From Gemmatimonadota bacterium (GTDB lineage: Bacteria > Gemmatimonadota > Gemmatimonadetes > Longimicrobiales > UBA6960): 14,311 nt of DNA. A program made the position numbers and the translations under genes. Under the pieces are notes generated by a model that was not told the origin of the DNA, did not search any database, and saw nothing but the letters and a program-made list of their open reading frames with translations. This document shows, in pieces, positions 13,627-14,311 of this stretch; within the stretch, counting starts at the first letter, position 1, and every line of letters starts with the position of its first letter. The stretch spans positions 1 through 14,311 of the forward strand of contig JAHWKH010000014.1 of the NCBI GenBank assembly GCA_019347995.1. The letters are read 5' to 3'.

Positions 13627-14311
13627 TCACTTCCCCGTGAAGGCCGCCTTGCGCTTCTCGACGTACGCCGCGATGCCCTCCTTGGCGTCCGCGCTGGCGA
13701 AGAGCTGCTGCTGGAGCTCGCGCTCCAGCGTGAGCGCCTGCTCGAAGGGCAGCCCCACGCCCGTCTGCACCGCGCGCTTGATGTTGCCCACCGCCTTGCT
13801 GGCCTTGTTGGGCGTGGTGAACTGCTTCGCGTACTCCAGCGCCTTGCCGAGGAAATCGTCACGGCTGTCGGCGTCGATGACCTGGTTCACCAGGTTCTTG
13901 TCGAGGCCTTCGTCGAACTCGAACACGTCACCCGTGGCCATCAGCTCGATGGCGTGGGACTTCCCGACGATGCGGCACAGGCGCTGGGTGCCCCCGGTAC
14001 CGGGAAGCACGCCCAGGTTCACCTCGGGCAGCCCGATCTTGCCCGCGCCCCTGCGTGCGATGCGCAGGTCGGCCGCCATGGCGATCTCGAGCCCTCCGCC
14101 CACCGTGTGCCCGTTGAGCGCGGCGATCACCAGCTTGGGCGTGTGCTCGAGCCGGTTGAGCGTCTCGTTGGCGTGGAGGCAGAAGTAGTACTTGAACGTC
14201 GGGTCCGCCTCGTTGAGCATGGAGATGTTGGCGCCGGCGCAGAAGAACTTCTCACCGGCGCCCGTGAGGACGATCACCTCCACGTCGGTGTCGAAGCGGG
14301 CGCGAACGATG
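13627..14311 (-). CDS. Enoyl-CoA hydratase/isomerase family protein (partial, runs off the right edge)
   Basis: This crotonase-fold protein has its first residues outside the window; 227 residues are visible and perhaps 30-45 are missing. The open frame continues to the window edge, so the GTG at 14283 is an internal Val, not the start. Visible motifs are the oxyanion segment FFCAGANISML, ALNGHTVGGGLEIAMAADL with the first catalytic Glu, and GKIGLPEVNLGVLPGTGGTQRL with the second, which favours hydratase activity. The C-terminus (AAYVEKRKAAFTGK) is canonical. It is only moderately similar to the second crotonase at 9087-9866, so it is not a recent duplicate. The gene ends in a strong terminator, so it closes a separate transcription unit. 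An isomerase role (as for PaaG) is possible. Confidence 0.9.
   Translation of the reverse strand, partial: IVRARFDTDVEVIVLTGAGEKFFCAGANISMLNEADPTFKYYFCLHANETLNRLEHTPKLVIAALNGHTVGGGLEIAMAADLRIARRGAGKIGLPEVNLGVLPGTGGTQRLCRIVGKSHAIELMATGDVFEFDEGLDKNLVNQVIDADSRDDFLGKALEYAKQFTTPNKASKAVGNIKRAVQTGVGLPFEQALTLERELQQQLFASADAKEGIAAYVEKRKAAFTGK

Overview
This is a GC-rich bacterial stretch in which essentially every gene lies on the minus strand, packed with 1-20 nt overlaps or 1 nt gaps and often starting with GTG or TTG. The gene content fits a soil or marine member of a GC-rich phylum such as Gemmatimonadota: a mannose-type PTS with HPr kinase, ribBA-ribH-nusB, a DUF3311/sodium-solute symporter pair, and a phenylacetate or beta-oxidation type acyl-CoA cluster. 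The phylum assignment is inference from gene order and base composition, not proof.

In the direction of transcription (high to low coordinates) there are four regions. (1) 14311-9087 is a CoA-thioester catabolic cluster: a partial crotonase with a strong intrinsic terminator behind it, an NAD-dependent aldehyde dehydrogenase, a thiolase of the 3-oxoadipyl-CoA type, a 3-hydroxyacyl-CoA dehydrogenase and a second crotonase. Together the last three can hydrate, oxidise and cleave an enoyl-CoA. (2) 9086-7625 holds a long nested inverted repeat, a secreted class A beta-lactamase-like protein and a small DUF3311 membrane protein. (3) 7623-4199 holds a hybrid ORF (first half of a sodium:solute symporter joined to the GTP cyclohydrolase II half of RibBA), then ribH, nusB and a GT4 glycosyltransferase. 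(4) 4146-285 is the PTS operon: an hpf/raiA remnant, hprK, EIIA, EIIB, EIIC, EIID, HPr and the first part of ptsI.

The most notable aspect is a set of broken or hybrid genes. The symporter is cut and joined to ribBA; hpf is reduced to 29 codons; ptsI runs after about 44 codons into what looks like the tail of a shikimate kinase (aroK); this is followed by the first codons of an aroB-like gene, which in turn runs head-on into an opposite-strand sigma-70 region 1.1 sequence at the left edge. At three of these junctions both parent families plausibly share the same short stretch (about 20 nt). That pattern fits either microhomology-mediated deletion or chimeric joining during metagenome assembly, and read mapping would decide. 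I see no convincing new defence or mobile system. The best unexplained non-coding structure is the 179 nt nested inverted repeat at 8879-9057.
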